Shown piece after piece: positions 32,104 through 40,531 of a DNA stretch of 64,000 nt. The DNA lies in NCBI GenBank assembly GCA_003141555.1, contig PLMN01000010.1:157714-221713 (forward strand), in the 5' to 3' direction. This DNA is from Candidatus Aminicenantota bacterium (GTDB taxonomy: Bacteria > Acidobacteriota > Aminicenantia > Aminicenantales > UBA4085). Made by a program: the position numbers and the translations under genes. Position 1 is the stretch's first letter. Each line of letters starts with the position of its first letter. The notes under the pieces were generated by a model that ran no database searches, was not told where the DNA came from, and saw nothing but the letters and a program-made list of their open reading frames with translations.

Positions 32104-34001
32104 TATGCCCCGGCGGGCGGACGATTGTCGATAAACTCCCGGAACCACAGCTCGATGTTGAGCAGGCCCCACAGCTTGCGGCCGAAGGCTCTCTCCTCGT
32201 CGATCAGCTTCTCCATGCAGGCCGGATCGAACAGGCCGCGCGTCCGCGAGCGCTCCGAGAGGAGTATGTCCCGGAAGAACGGCCGGAGCTCTTTCCTCGC
32301 CCAGAGATGAAGGGGAACGGGGAAGCCCATCTTGTCCTTACGTTCGAGGATGGGAGAGGGAAGGATATCGCGAACCGCCCGCTTGAGGATATATTTCATC
32401 TCGGCCCCCTTGAATTTCATCCGGGGGGGCATGCTCGCCACGAGATCAACGATCCGCCGGTCGAGCAGGGGGACCCGCGACTCGAGAGAGTTGGCCATCG
32501 AGACCCGGTCCTCGACATGGAGAAGGGCGGGCAGATTGGCGCTGAGGTCGAAGTGGATCATCTTGTTGTAGTAGGACAACGTGTCCGGATGGTTGAAAAT
32601 CTCCCGGAACCGGGACAGGATACGGTCCCGGGAGAACGAGGCCTGGAACTCGGGGGTCAGGCAGTTGCGGCATCCGCCGCTCCGGTCGATCAGCCGGAAA
32701 TAGCGCAGGTCCATGGGCTCGAAAAGATCCTTCTCCCAGAACCGCTCGAGCATCGGCGTGTACCGGCGCAAAGCCGGCAGGTTCGGGAGGATGGACCGGA
32801 GCGAAACGATGTGCTCGCCCTCATCATTGGTTTCGAGGATCGCTCCCTTGAGGGCCTGCTCGAGATAGGCGATGACATAGCGCGTATAGCCGCCGAAGAT
32901 TTCATCGCCGCCCTGGCCTCCTAAGACGACCTTGACGCTCTGGGCCGCCCGGCGGGCCACGATATACTGGGGGAAGAGTCCCGGGCCGGCCATGGGCTCA
33001 TCCATGATCCGGGTGAGTTTGGGAAGGAGGTCGACGAACTCGGCCGCGGTGGGGAGGACCTCGACGAGCTCCGCGCCGCAGACCTGGGCCACGAGGCCGG
33101 CATAGCGGCGTTCGTCGAAGTCAGGCCCCTCGGCGAATGCCCCGGTGAACGCCTGGAGCGTGCCCTCGTAGCGGCGCGAAGCCAGGGTCGTGACGATGCT
33201 CGAATCCAGGCCTCCGGAGAGCGTCGTCCCCACCGGGACGTCGCTCCGCAGCTGAAGAGCGATCGTATCTTCGAGGAGGGCTTTCAGTCGCTCGGCGAAA
33301 TACTCCTCGGAGTGGGAGGTGTCGACGGCGAAATTGGGCTCCCAGTATTTCACATCGCGGGCCTTGAATGTGCCGAGGTCGAATAAGAGATAATGGCCGG
33401 GGCAGACCTTGCGGATGTCCTTGAAGAACGTCTCCGAATTGAGCACATACTGGAAGACGAGATATTCCTGGATCGAATCGGGATGGGGCTCGACGGGAGT
33501 TTCGGGGTGGGCGAGGAGGGCCTTGATCTCAGAAGCCACCTTGAGACTCCGGCGCCCCTGGTGATAATAGAGCGGCTTGATGCCGAAATGATCGCGGGCG
33601 GCCATGAGCCGCCGGTTCGCCCGGTCGTGGATGAGGAAGGCGAACATGCCGTTCAATCTCTTCACGAAGTCCGGACCGTACTGGAGGTACATGTGGACGA
33701 GGACCTCGGTATCCGAAGTGGTGACGAATTCGTGGCCGGCCTTCTTGAGGGTCTCGCGGAGCTCGCGATAGTTGTAGATTTCGCCGTTCAGGACAGCGGT
33801 AACCGGACCGCTCGTCATCGGCTGGCGGCCGGTCTTGAGATCGATGATGGACAGCCGCTTGTGATGGAATCCGACCGGCCCGTCGAAATACGTCCCTTCC
33901 TCATCCGGGCCCCGATGGGCGATCGTCCCGGCCATCCGGGCGAGAAGGGCCGGGTCGACGGGCGTCGCGTCCTTATTGACGAGGCCGACGAATCCGCACA
34001 T
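32103..34001 (-). CDS. asnB: Asparagine synthase-type glutamine amidotransferase
   Basis: 632 residues from ATG 34001, which puts the nucleophile at Cys2 (MCGFVGLVN), required for glutaminase activity. The class II glutaminase domain runs to about 210 (HRGPDEEGT, NGEIYN). The synthetase domain contains the ATP-binding GTTLSGGLDSSIVTTLA. It could make asparagine. Inside an operon with UDP-sugar epimerase and dehydrogenase, amidation of a uronic acid is equally plausible, as proposed for AsnB-like proteins in O-antigen and exosortase-type polysaccharide loci. It lies 16 bases after the epimerase gene. Confidence 0.9.
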   Translation of the reverse strand: MCGFVGLVNKDATPVDPALLARMAGTIAHRGPDEEGTYFDGPVGFHHKRLSIIDLKTGRQPMTSGPVTAVLNGEIYNYRELRETLKKAGHEFVTTSDTEVLVHMYLQYGPDFVKRLNGMFAFLIHDRANRRLMAARDHFGIKPLYYHQGRRSLKVASEIKALLAHPETPVEPHPDSIQEYLVFQYVLNSETFFKDIRKVCPGHYLLFDLGTFKARDVKYWEPNFAVDTSHSEEYFAERLKALLEDTIALQLRSDVPVGTTLSGGLDSSIVTTLASRRYEGTLQAFTGAFAEGPDFDERRYAGLVAQVCGAELVEVLPTAAEFVDLLPKLTRIMDEPMAGPGLFPQYIVARRAAQSVKVVLGGQGGDEIFGGYTRYVIAYLEQALKGAILETNDEGEHIVSLRSILPNLPALRRYTPMLERFWEKDLFEPMDLRYFRLIDRSGGCRNCLTPEFQASFSRDRILSRFREIFNHPDTLSYYNKMIHFDLSANLPALLHVEDRVSMANSLESRVPLLDRRIVDLVASMPPRMKFKGAEMKYILKRAVRDILPSPILERKDKMGFPVPLHLWARKELRPFFRDILLSERSRTRGLFDPACMEKLIDEERAFGRKLWGLLNIELWFREFIDNRPPAGA

Positions 34002-34017
34002 GGCTCTTTGCCCTCTC

Positions 34018-35196
34018 CTAAGACCTTCCCGGTCCTCCACGGCCGAGATGATTCACGATCGCGCCGACGATCCGGCGCGCGGCCGAGCCGTTCCCATAGA
34101 TGCTCCCGACGGTGGGCTTCGACCGGCTTGATTTCAGGGCCGCATGAAAGCCCCGGGCGATCCGCTTCGGATCCGTGCCGACGACGCGATTGAAGCCGGC
34201 CTCGACGGTCTCGGGCCATTCGGTCTCATCCCGCAGAGTCAGGCAGGGCACGCCGGCGAAGGCGGCCTCCTTCTGAACGCCGCCCGAGTCGGTGAGAATC
34301 ACGGCCGCCGAGGTTTCGAGGGCGATCATGTCGAGGTACGTCACGGGCGGGATAAGCAGGACGGACGGGCCGAGGTCGAGCCGGACGCGCATCGCCCGCA
34401 GGGCATTCCGGGTCCGGGGATGGAGAGGCACGACGATCGGCCGGTCCTTTTCGGCGAGCCTGGAAAATGACTCGAAAAGACTCCGCAGGCGGGCGGGATC
34501 GTCGGCGTTCTCCTGCCGATGGATCGTGGCCAGGCCGTATCCGCCCGGCGAGAGTCTCAGGCCGGCCAGGATCGTGGAATCGGATTCTGCTCTGGCCCGG
34601 AACATCCGGAAGGCATCGTACATGACATCGCCCACGAACCGGACCCCGCGGGTCAGGCCTTCGGCCTTCAGGTTGGCGACGGCCGAGCGGGTCGGGCAGA
34701 AAAGCAACGTCGAGAGCCTGTCGGCCACCACCCGGTTGATCTCTTCGGGCATGCCCATGACCCTGCTGCGCAACCCGGCTTCGATGTGGGCGATGGGGAT
34801 GCCGAGCTTGGCCGCGGCGAGGGCCCCGGCCAGCGTGGTGTTGGTGTCGCCGTAGACCAAAACCAGATCCGGCCTGTCCGCCGCCAGGACAGCTTCCAAC
34901 CCGGCGAGCATGTCGGCGGTCTGGCGGCCGTGCGGGCCGGACCCCACTCCGAGGTTGATCCGGGGCGCGGGGATTTCCAGCTGGTCGAAGAACACCCGGC
35001 TCAGGCCGGGATCGTAATGCTGCCCGGTGTGAATGAGGGTTTCGGCGATGGGGGCGTCAGGATCTGCGGCGTTATGCAGGTCGATGGCCCGGCTGAGGGC
35101 GGCCGCCTTGACGAACTGGGGCCGGGCTCCGACGACCGAGGTCAGACGCACGTCAGCCTTCCGGCGAAGCGTCGATTTCCGAAGCGGCGTCGTCAT
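34018..35196 (-). CDS. wecB: UDP-N-acetylglucosamine 2-epimerase
   Basis: 392 residues from ATG 35196, chosen for the AAAGGA ribosome site. Family motifs are clear: SVVGARPQFVKAAAL, HTGQHYD, VYGDTNTTLAGALAA, IAHIEAGLRS, MPEEINR and the late TDSGGVQKEA for UDP binding. The enzyme converts UDP-GlcNAc to UDP-ManNAc. It is the first gene of the six-gene minus-strand operon ending at 26877 and provides the substrate for the dehydrogenase encoded two genes downstream. Confidence 0.94.
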   Translation of the reverse strand: MTTPLRKSTLRRKADVRLTSVVGARPQFVKAAALSRAIDLHNAADPDAPIAETLIHTGQHYDPGLSRVFFDQLEIPAPRINLGVGSGPHGRQTADMLAGLEAVLAADRPDLVLVYGDTNTTLAGALAAAKLGIPIAHIEAGLRSRVMGMPEEINRVVADRLSTLLFCPTRSAVANLKAEGLTRGVRFVGDVMYDAFRMFRARAESDSTILAGLRLSPGGYGLATIHRQENADDPARLRSLFESFSRLAEKDRPIVVPLHPRTRNALRAMRVRLDLGPSVLLIPPVTYLDMIALETSAAVILTDSGGVQKEAAFAGVPCLTLRDETEWPETVEAGFNRVVGTDPKRIARGFHAALKSSRSKPTVGSIYGNGSAARRIVGAIVNHLGRGGPGRS

Positions 35197-35468
35197 TCCA
35201 GTTTTCCTTTCGATTATCTCCATTCTATCTTATTTACGAAGAGCGGGCGCGCTTTTTGCGGCGACCGGGGTCCCCGGCCTTGCCCGGAGGGCCGCATCTG
35301 CCGCGAAGGCTCGTCCCTTTAGAAAACGGGACATGCCGCCTCCGACTCTCCAACTTATAGAAGAACATTGGGAACCCCGCAATCCCCTGGTCCGATGAAC
35401 GATGAGGTGATATACCGCCCTCCCAACTCATCGTCGGGGGTGAGGAGGGCAATGAAGTTTGACGATTC

Positions 35469-35497
35469 TTGACACCGATCATAGCCGGCATTATCAT
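35469..35497 (+). promoter_or_regulatory. Consensus-like promoter directly before a start codon
   Basis: TTGACA (35469-35474), 17-base spacer, TATCAT (35492-35497). The predicted start point is about 35504 and the ATG is at 35506, so the mRNA would be essentially leaderless. Confidence 0.6.
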
Positions 35498-35505
35498 CGT
35501 CCTGA

Positions 35506-36897
35506 ATGTTGAGTTATAGGCTTCATATTTCTCCATCAATTTCACTGCCGCGGTCGCCGCATTCAAAGTCGTCCGTATGGATCGCCCTCGGAATTGCTTT
35601 GATGACCTTTGCTATTGAGATGATCCTGGCTCAAAAGCTCAACGCCCGTGGGGATCTCGAGATGCTGAACCTTTTTTTTGACTCAGACTGCCCTTGGTTC
35701 CTTATTAACTATGAGACTGGCGATCAGCGTTTTGGATCATATGGTGGTCGAAATATCGTTCATCCCAATATTGCGAACTTTATCCATCCGCTAGTCAAGC
35801 TTGTTTCTCAAATCCCACCCGCCTTCCATCTTGATCCTGCTCAGGGTCGGGTGAAGGAAATAGCAATTTCTGTCGCTCCGACGTTCGCGGCGATCCGTTC
35901 GAGTTTTCTGTTTCTTGCACTTTCAGCTGTCGGGTTCAGCATATTCGATGCATTGCTATTGACGGCCCTTAGCATTGTTTCGTTCTCAGGCATGCTTTTC
36001 GGAGCGCTTCCGGAATCATTTGGCATTTCGGGCGCACTCTTCGCATTTGCCTTTTACCTTCTTGCCATGACGATCCGGCAAGCTCGTTTCGAGCGCATCT
36101 CTTGGTTAATTGCAGCAACTCTCATGTTTGGTACGACCATCACCAATGTCGTTCCTTTCACATTCCTTATGGCCGTCGCACATTTCTCGCAGACGAAGAA
36201 CTTCAGACAGACAATTAGGCAGTTGACAGTTATCCTTGCCAGCGCAGGTTCGATTACTGCCTTTTTCTTTATTGTCCTGACAGCTCTTCATGGTTCATTC
36301 CGGGGAACAGGACTCCGGCATATCGGTCAAATGGAGGAAATACGGGTCAGCGGCAAATCTGCCGTAATATTGTTTCCTAAAGCGCTTCTAAGTACGATTA
36401 TTCCTCCGGAGCCGCACAAGTTGCTGGGCCGGAGTGAAGATGGTGATTTGAAAGGAGAAGCCCCTTCGAACGATATTCGCGTCCGACGTTTTACCTACCG
36501 AGACGATCTTGATAAGATCATCCAAGATGTCCCAACCTTAACCGGGGTCATTAGGGGCAAGGCAGATTTCTTCAGAAATATTGTTGTAGCTTTATTGTAT
36601 TTATTGTCTTTTTTTATCTCGCTTTTCTCTTTTAGTAGATTAACTTCTGGGATTCGGATATTTGTAATTAGCGCGTGGTCACAAATCCTCTTTCATTGGA
36701 CTTTTCACTCATTCTTTGGGAATGAGCTGTTTTTGTACTCGCAACATTGGCTAATACCGCTTGTTATTGTCATGGGAGTAGGCCTAACTGCACGATTTCG
36801 GCTTGCGTGGTTAGCTAGGTCGGTCATTGCGATTCTTGTGGTTGGAGCTATTGTACAGAATACTTCGGTTTTTCAATTGATTCTCACCTCACGCTAG
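35506..36897 (+). CDS. Uncharacterised multi-pass membrane protein, low GC
   Basis: 463 residues, with about ten hydrophobic helices between residues 24 and 460. A short periplasmic-type loop after the first helix has LFFDSDCPWFLINYETGDQ, an Asp-rich position reminiscent of GT-C enzymes, but no firm family call is possible. GC content and codon use (many A/T third positions, frequent Ile/Phe/Ser) differ sharply from the neighbours and suggest recent acquisition. There is no ribosome site; the strong promoter at 35469-35497 fits a leaderless transcript. It converges on the nfo-like gene. Confidence 0.7.
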   Translation: MLSYRLHISPSISLPRSPHSKSSVWIALGIALMTFAIEMILAQKLNARGDLEMLNLFFDSDCPWFLINYETGDQRFGSYGGRNIVHPNIANFIHPLVKLVSQIPPAFHLDPAQGRVKEIAISVAPTFAAIRSSFLFLALSAVGFSIFDALLLTALSIVSFSGMLFGALPESFGISGALFAFAFYLLAMTIRQARFERISWLIAATLMFGTTITNVVPFTFLMAVAHFSQTKNFRQTIRQLTVILASAGSITAFFFIVLTALHGSFRGTGLRHIGQMEEIRVSGKSAVILFPKALLSTIIPPEPHKLLGRSEDGDLKGEAPSNDIRVRRFTYRDDLDKIIQDVPTLTGVIRGKADFFRNIVVALLYLLSFFISLFSFSRLTSGIRIFVISAWSQILFHWTFHSFFGNELFLYSQHWLIPLVIVMGVGLTARFRLAWLARSVIAILVVGAIVQNTSVFQLILTSR

Positions 36898-36940
36898 GGG
36901 ATCGGCGCATCCGCGGCTGGTTTCGTCTCCATATCCGCCG

Positions 36941-37792
36941 TCAGCGCTTCAGCCGATAGGAACGGTAGAGCTCCCTGAGCATCGGCGCGTCATTCTCGCG
37001 GGCCGGGCTTTCGCAAACGACGCTGCCCTCGACGCCGGAATCGCCCAGGGCCTGGATCCACTCGTGATAGCGGAAGTCCGAATCCGGGAGGTTGAGGTGG
37101 CGGACCTCCCCCTTGGGGCTGTATTCGATGCCGGAGATGTGGATGTGAATGCTTTTCAAGGCGGCTTTTCCCAGCCGCTTTTCGACCTTCCGCAGAGTGC
37201 GATGGAAATCGATGTAGGTGTTGGCCTTGCCCTCCCTGGCGTGCATGTGGGAGAAATCGAGGCAGGGCTGAAGGCCGTCCAGCTCCTTGGAGAGGGTCAG
37301 GACTTCGTCCAGGGTGCCGAACTGCGAGAATTTTCCCATGGTCTCGATGCGCAGGGTAACGGGGTTGCGCTCCGCGCGAAGCACGGACAGGACCTGCCCG
37401 AGCTCTCGCTTGACGGCGTCGAAGGCTTTTTCGGGGGTCGAGGCGCCGTAATAGCCGGCGTGGAAGACGACGCTGTGAGCCCCGCAGAGCGCCGCGGCTC
37501 GGGCCGCGCGGAGAAGATGGTCCTGGCTTTGGAGACGCTTGCCCACCTCGGGGGAGTTGAGGTTGATGTAGTAGGGGGCGTGGGCGCTCAAGCTGATGTC
37601 CAGGGCCTGGGCTTTCGCCTTGATCTTCGCGGCAGTGTCGCTCCCGACCTTGACTCCCCGGACGAACTCGATCTCCAGGCAGTCGAGGTCCAGGTCATGG
37701 AGATGCTGGAGGGCCGATAGCGTCGATGTCTGAGGCGACGTGTCGGGGACGCCCGCCGTTCCGAAGCGGAGCCGGTCAGCAGCGGCCGGCAT
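36941..37792 (-). CDS. TIM-barrel protein, endonuclease IV-like (AP endonuclease family 2)
   Basis: 283 residues. The fold and metal-ligand segments match the Nfo/endonuclease IV superfamily: SLSAHAPYYINL, SVVFHAGYYG, RIETMGK (in place of the usual E-T-x-G), LDFSHMHAREG, IHIHISGIEY and VVCESPA. Length matches the shorter archaeal-type proteins (about 280). Endonuclease IV cuts DNA at abasic sites using three zinc ions. A sugar isomerase of the same fold is an alternative, since these families blur. The start overlaps the end of thiC by 17 bases, so both are probably on one transcript. Confidence 0.78.
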   Translation of the reverse strand: MPAAADRLRFGTAGVPDTSPQTSTLSALQHLHDLDLDCLEIEFVRGVKVGSDTAAKIKAKAQALDISLSAHAPYYINLNSPEVGKRLQSQDHLLRAARAAALCGAHSVVFHAGYYGASTPEKAFDAVKRELGQVLSVLRAERNPVTLRIETMGKFSQFGTLDEVLTLSKELDGLQPCLDFSHMHAREGKANTYIDFHRTLRKVEKRLGKAALKSIHIHISGIEYSPKGEVRHLNLPDSDFRYHEWIQALGDSGVEGSVVCESPARENDAPMLRELYRSYRLKR

Positions 37793-39083
37793 CCGTCTCT
37801 ACCGGCGTTCCCAGGAATTCCGAGACGAGCCGCATGGCGCAATAGTCGCCGCACATCGAACAGGCCGTCGAGCCCGACTTGCGGTCGCGGCGGACGGCGT
37901 CGAACTTGCGGGGGTCGAGGGCCAGATTGCGTTGGCCCTCCCAGTCGAGCCGCTTCCGGGCCTGAGAGAGCTTGAGGTCCCGCTCCCGGGCGCCGGGGAC
38001 TCCCTTGACGATGTCGGCCGCGTGGCCGGCGATCCGGGAGGCGATCAGCCCGTCGCGGACGTCGTCCGCCGACGGGAGGCCCAGGTGCTCGGCAGGGGTG
38101 ACATAGCACAAAAAATCGGCCCCGGCGGCCGCGGCGATAGCCCCCCCGATCGCGCCGACGATATGATCGTAGCCCGCCCCGATGTCCGTGACTAGGGGGC
38201 CGAGGACATAGAACGGGGCGCCCTGGCACAGGCGTTTCTCGAGCTTGATATTCATTTCGACCTGGTCGAGCGGGACATGGCCCGGGCCCTCGACCATGAC
38301 CTGGACGTCCGCCGCCCAGGCCCGGCGGACGAGCTCGCCGAGCGTCAGGAGCTCCTCGATCTGAGGCCGGTCCGTCGCATCGAGGATGGATCCTGGCCGG
38401 AGACCGTCGCCGAGGCTCAAGGTGAAGTCGTAAGTTCGGGCGAGCTCGAGGAGGCGGTCGAAATGCTCGAACAGGGGATTTTCCTTGCCGTTGTGCAGGC
38501 TCCAGGCGAGATGGAAGGCGCCTCCCCGGGAAACGATGTCCGCCACCCGGCCTTGCGCCTTGAGCCGCTCGACGGCCCGGAGCGTCAGGCCGCAATGGAC
38601 CGTCATGAAGTCCACGCCTTCCCGGGCCTGCTCTTCGATGACGCCGAACAGGTCGTCTTCGGTCATGGCCACGATCGATCCGCGCCGGTCAATGGCCTGG
38701 ATCGCGGCTTGGTAGATGGGGACCGTGCCCAAGGGGATGGGCGCCCGGTCCAGGATCCGGGCCCGGATCTTCTTCATGTCGCCGCCCGTGCTCAGATCCA
38801 TGATCGTATCGGTTCCGTAGTCCAGGGCCACGTCCACTTTGCGGAGCTCGTCCTCCACATTCTGGTAATCTTTGGAGGTCCCGATGTTGACGTTGACCTT
38901 CGTCCGGAGGCGCCGGCCGACGCCCATGGGCCGAAGCCTGGGGTGGCGGACGTTGAAGGGGACGACGACCTGCCCGGATGCAATCAGGGCCAGAAGATCG
39001 CCGACGGGAAGGCTCTCTTCGCGGGCGACGGCTTCGAGGAGCGGGGTTACGATGCCTTTCTTGGAGTTTTCTATTTGGGTCAT
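37776..39083 (-). CDS. thiC: Phosphomethylpyrimidine synthase ThiC, short form (or BzaF-like)
   Basis: 435 residues. ThiC uses radical SAM chemistry to rearrange aminoimidazole ribotide into the thiamine pyrimidine. Conserved blocks are VNVNIGTSKDY, ALDYGTDTIMDLSTGGD, TVHCGLT, SRGGAFHLAW, LSLGDGLRPG, MVEGPGHVP and GPLVTDIGAGYDH. The C-terminal iron-sulphur motif is CSMCGDYC. It lacks the ~150-residue N-terminal extension of the E. coli protein, like clostridial and archaeal forms. That group also contains BzaF, which makes hydroxybenzimidazole for cobamides, and the two cannot be separated by eye. No other thi gene and no recognisable TPP riboswitch are nearby. Confidence 0.9.
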   Translation of the reverse strand: MTQIENSKKGIVTPLLEAVAREESLPVGDLLALIASGQVVVPFNVRHPRLRPMGVGRRLRTKVNVNIGTSKDYQNVEDELRKVDVALDYGTDTIMDLSTGGDMKKIRARILDRAPIPLGTVPIYQAAIQAIDRRGSIVAMTEDDLFGVIEEQAREGVDFMTVHCGLTLRAVERLKAQGRVADIVSRGGAFHLAWSLHNGKENPLFEHFDRLLELARTYDFTLSLGDGLRPGSILDATDRPQIEELLTLGELVRRAWAADVQVMVEGPGHVPLDQVEMNIKLEKRLCQGAPFYVLGPLVTDIGAGYDHIVGAIGGAIAAAAGADFLCYVTPAEHLGLPSADDVRDGLIASRIAGHAADIVKGVPGARERDLKLSQARKRLDWEGQRNLALDPRKFDAVRRDRKSGSTACSMCGDYCAMRLVSEFLGTPVETDAGRC

Positions 39084-39100
39084 GGCGTTAAGAGCATCTT

Positions 39101-39129
39101 AGTTTACCCTCATTGATGTGACTTTACAA
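39101..39129 (-). promoter_or_regulatory. Promoter of thiC
   Basis: On the minus strand TTGTAA (39129-39124), 17-base spacer, TAAACT (39106-39101). It gives a very short leader (about 10 bases) before the ATG at 39083, leaving no room for a riboswitch. Confidence 0.45.
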
Positions 39130-39196
39130 CCCGACCGTGCAGCGCGGCCGGAAGGATCGGCCGGGGAGGTACCATCGCCAGAAGGCGTCCCTCTAT

Positions 39197-39225
39197 TTGA
39201 CTGCCCTCAGGCGTTAATATATAAA
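39197..39225 (+). promoter_or_regulatory. Promoter of the O-antigen-ligase-like gene
   Basis: TTGACT (39197-39202), 17-base spacer, TATAAA (39220-39225). The GTG start codon is at 39236, about 4 bases past the expected transcription start, again suggesting a leaderless mRNA. Confidence 0.55.
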
Positions 39226-39235
39226 ACAAGGCATC

Positions 39236-40531
39236 GTGGGTGCTTCATTGCGAGCGGGGAGGGCCTGCCGGCAGATTCCGGCGATCCTCGTCTTGAGCGT
39301 TCCATTCCTCTATGCGATTCCCTATTTGAGTATCGCGCTTAAGGCGGTCTTGATCGTCGCCATGCTTGGGTCCATCCTGCCGCGTTCGGCGGCGTTACTG
39401 GCGCGCCCCGGCGGCCGCTGGGATCTCCGGAGGAGAATACTCGGGCAGAAGCCGTTGATCGCGTGCGCCTCCGTCTTCCTCGCCGCCAGTTGGGCGTCCG
39501 CTGCCCTGACCGGTCTGAAGCCCCAATTGTTTCATCTTGTCGTCTGCACGTGCATCCTGCTCTATTGCCATGTGCTGCTCCCCGTTTTCATGCCATCCGA
39601 GGAGGAGGTCGATCGATTCCTCAAGACCATGGCCGCCGTCGGCCTGGCGGCGATCGGAGTGTCTTGGATCTTGTTTGTCGTCAAGATATTCGGCGGCCCC
39701 GGCTGGGGCGTTATATCCGCAGGCGACCTCGTTCTCGAGAAGCGGGCCATTCTCGAAGCTCTCTCCGTGCCATTCGCCTTAAAGGGACCGTTCGTCTATC
39801 CCAACTATCTGGGCCTCATCGTCGTCTGCGTCATGCCCGGGCTGCTTCGATGGACGAAAGACGCGAGCCGACCGGGCCTGCGGCGCCTTGGCCGAGGGGC
39901 GATCGTCCTGTCCGCCCTTACTCTGATCGCTTCGTTCTCGATCATATCCGCCATCCCCGCCGCAGTCACGCTTCTGGGCATGGCTGTCTTCCGGAGCCGC
40001 GTTCCCCATCGGATCCTGGGGATCGCCGCCGTGGCCGCGGTGGTCTTTTTCGCGGTTGCCGTCTTCGCTCATTGGAGGCTGGACTTCCTCAGAGCCCTGC
40101 CTTTGAAGAGCGAAACGAGAATCCAGCTCTGGGATGCGGCGATCGACATCATTTCCAAGACCGGGGGACGGGGCGTCTCTCCCGGCGAGGCGGCGCGGCT
40201 TATGCCCTACGGCCTTACATCGCACAACACCATTATCGAAACGGCGCTGACGTCGGGATATGTCGCCATGGCCGGCTATGCGCTCTATCTCTGCCTCCTC
40301 CTGCGACTGGCCATGCGGCGCCTGGGGAGCGGACTCGCTCTCGGCGTGTTTTATCTCGTCCTCGGCAGCGTGTTCATGCAAATCTTCGAGTATATTCCCT
40401 TCGGGCGTCTCGGAGTCGTCATGAATTTCTATCTTCTTACCGCCGCGGTTCCCTTTGTCTTCTCCGTCCCGCGAAGCGACGGGTCGGCGGGCTCCGCTGA
40501 AGAGATGGGAGTGGGGGCGCACCTCGCATGA
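39236..40531 (+). CDS. O-antigen polymerase/ligase-like membrane protein
   Basis: 431 residues from GTG 39236. It has ten or more hydrophobic helices. A long extracytoplasmic loop (about 285-345) contains SETRIQLWDAAIDIISK and LTSHNTIIETALTSGYVAMAGY. These are the Wzy_C signatures: the R-x-x-x-W-x-x-A segment and the H-N-x-x-I/L-x-x segment followed by G-x-x-G. Wzy proteins polymerise repeat units and WaaL ligates chains to lipid A; sequence alone does not separate them. The end overlaps the start of the decayed GT-C gene (ATGA), so both came from one operon. Confidence 0.8.
   Translation: MGASLRAGRACRQIPAILVLSVPFLYAIPYLSIALKAVLIVAMLGSILPRSAALLARPGGRWDLRRRILGQKPLIACASVFLAASWASAALTGLKPQLFHLVVCTCILLYCHVLLPVFMPSEEEVDRFLKTMAAVGLAAIGVSWILFVVKIFGGPGWGVISAGDLVLEKRAILEALSVPFALKGPFVYPNYLGLIVVCVMPGLLRWTKDASRPGLRRLGRGAIVLSALTLIASFSIISAIPAAVTLLGMAVFRSRVPHRILGIAAVAAVVFFAVAVFAHWRLDFLRALPLKSETRIQLWDAAIDIISKTGGRGVSPGEAARLMPYGLTSHNTIIETALTSGYVAMAGYALYLCLLLRLAMRRLGSGLALGVFYLVLGSVFMQIFEYIPFGRLGVVMNFYLLTAAVPFVFSVPRSDGSAGSAEEMGVGAHLA

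Noticed and set aside
39084..39235. TPP or cobalamin riboswitch upstream of thiC
   Set aside because: Neither the THI-box CTGAGA/ACCTGATC elements nor a B12-box was found on the minus strand, and the predicted promoter leaves only a very short leader.
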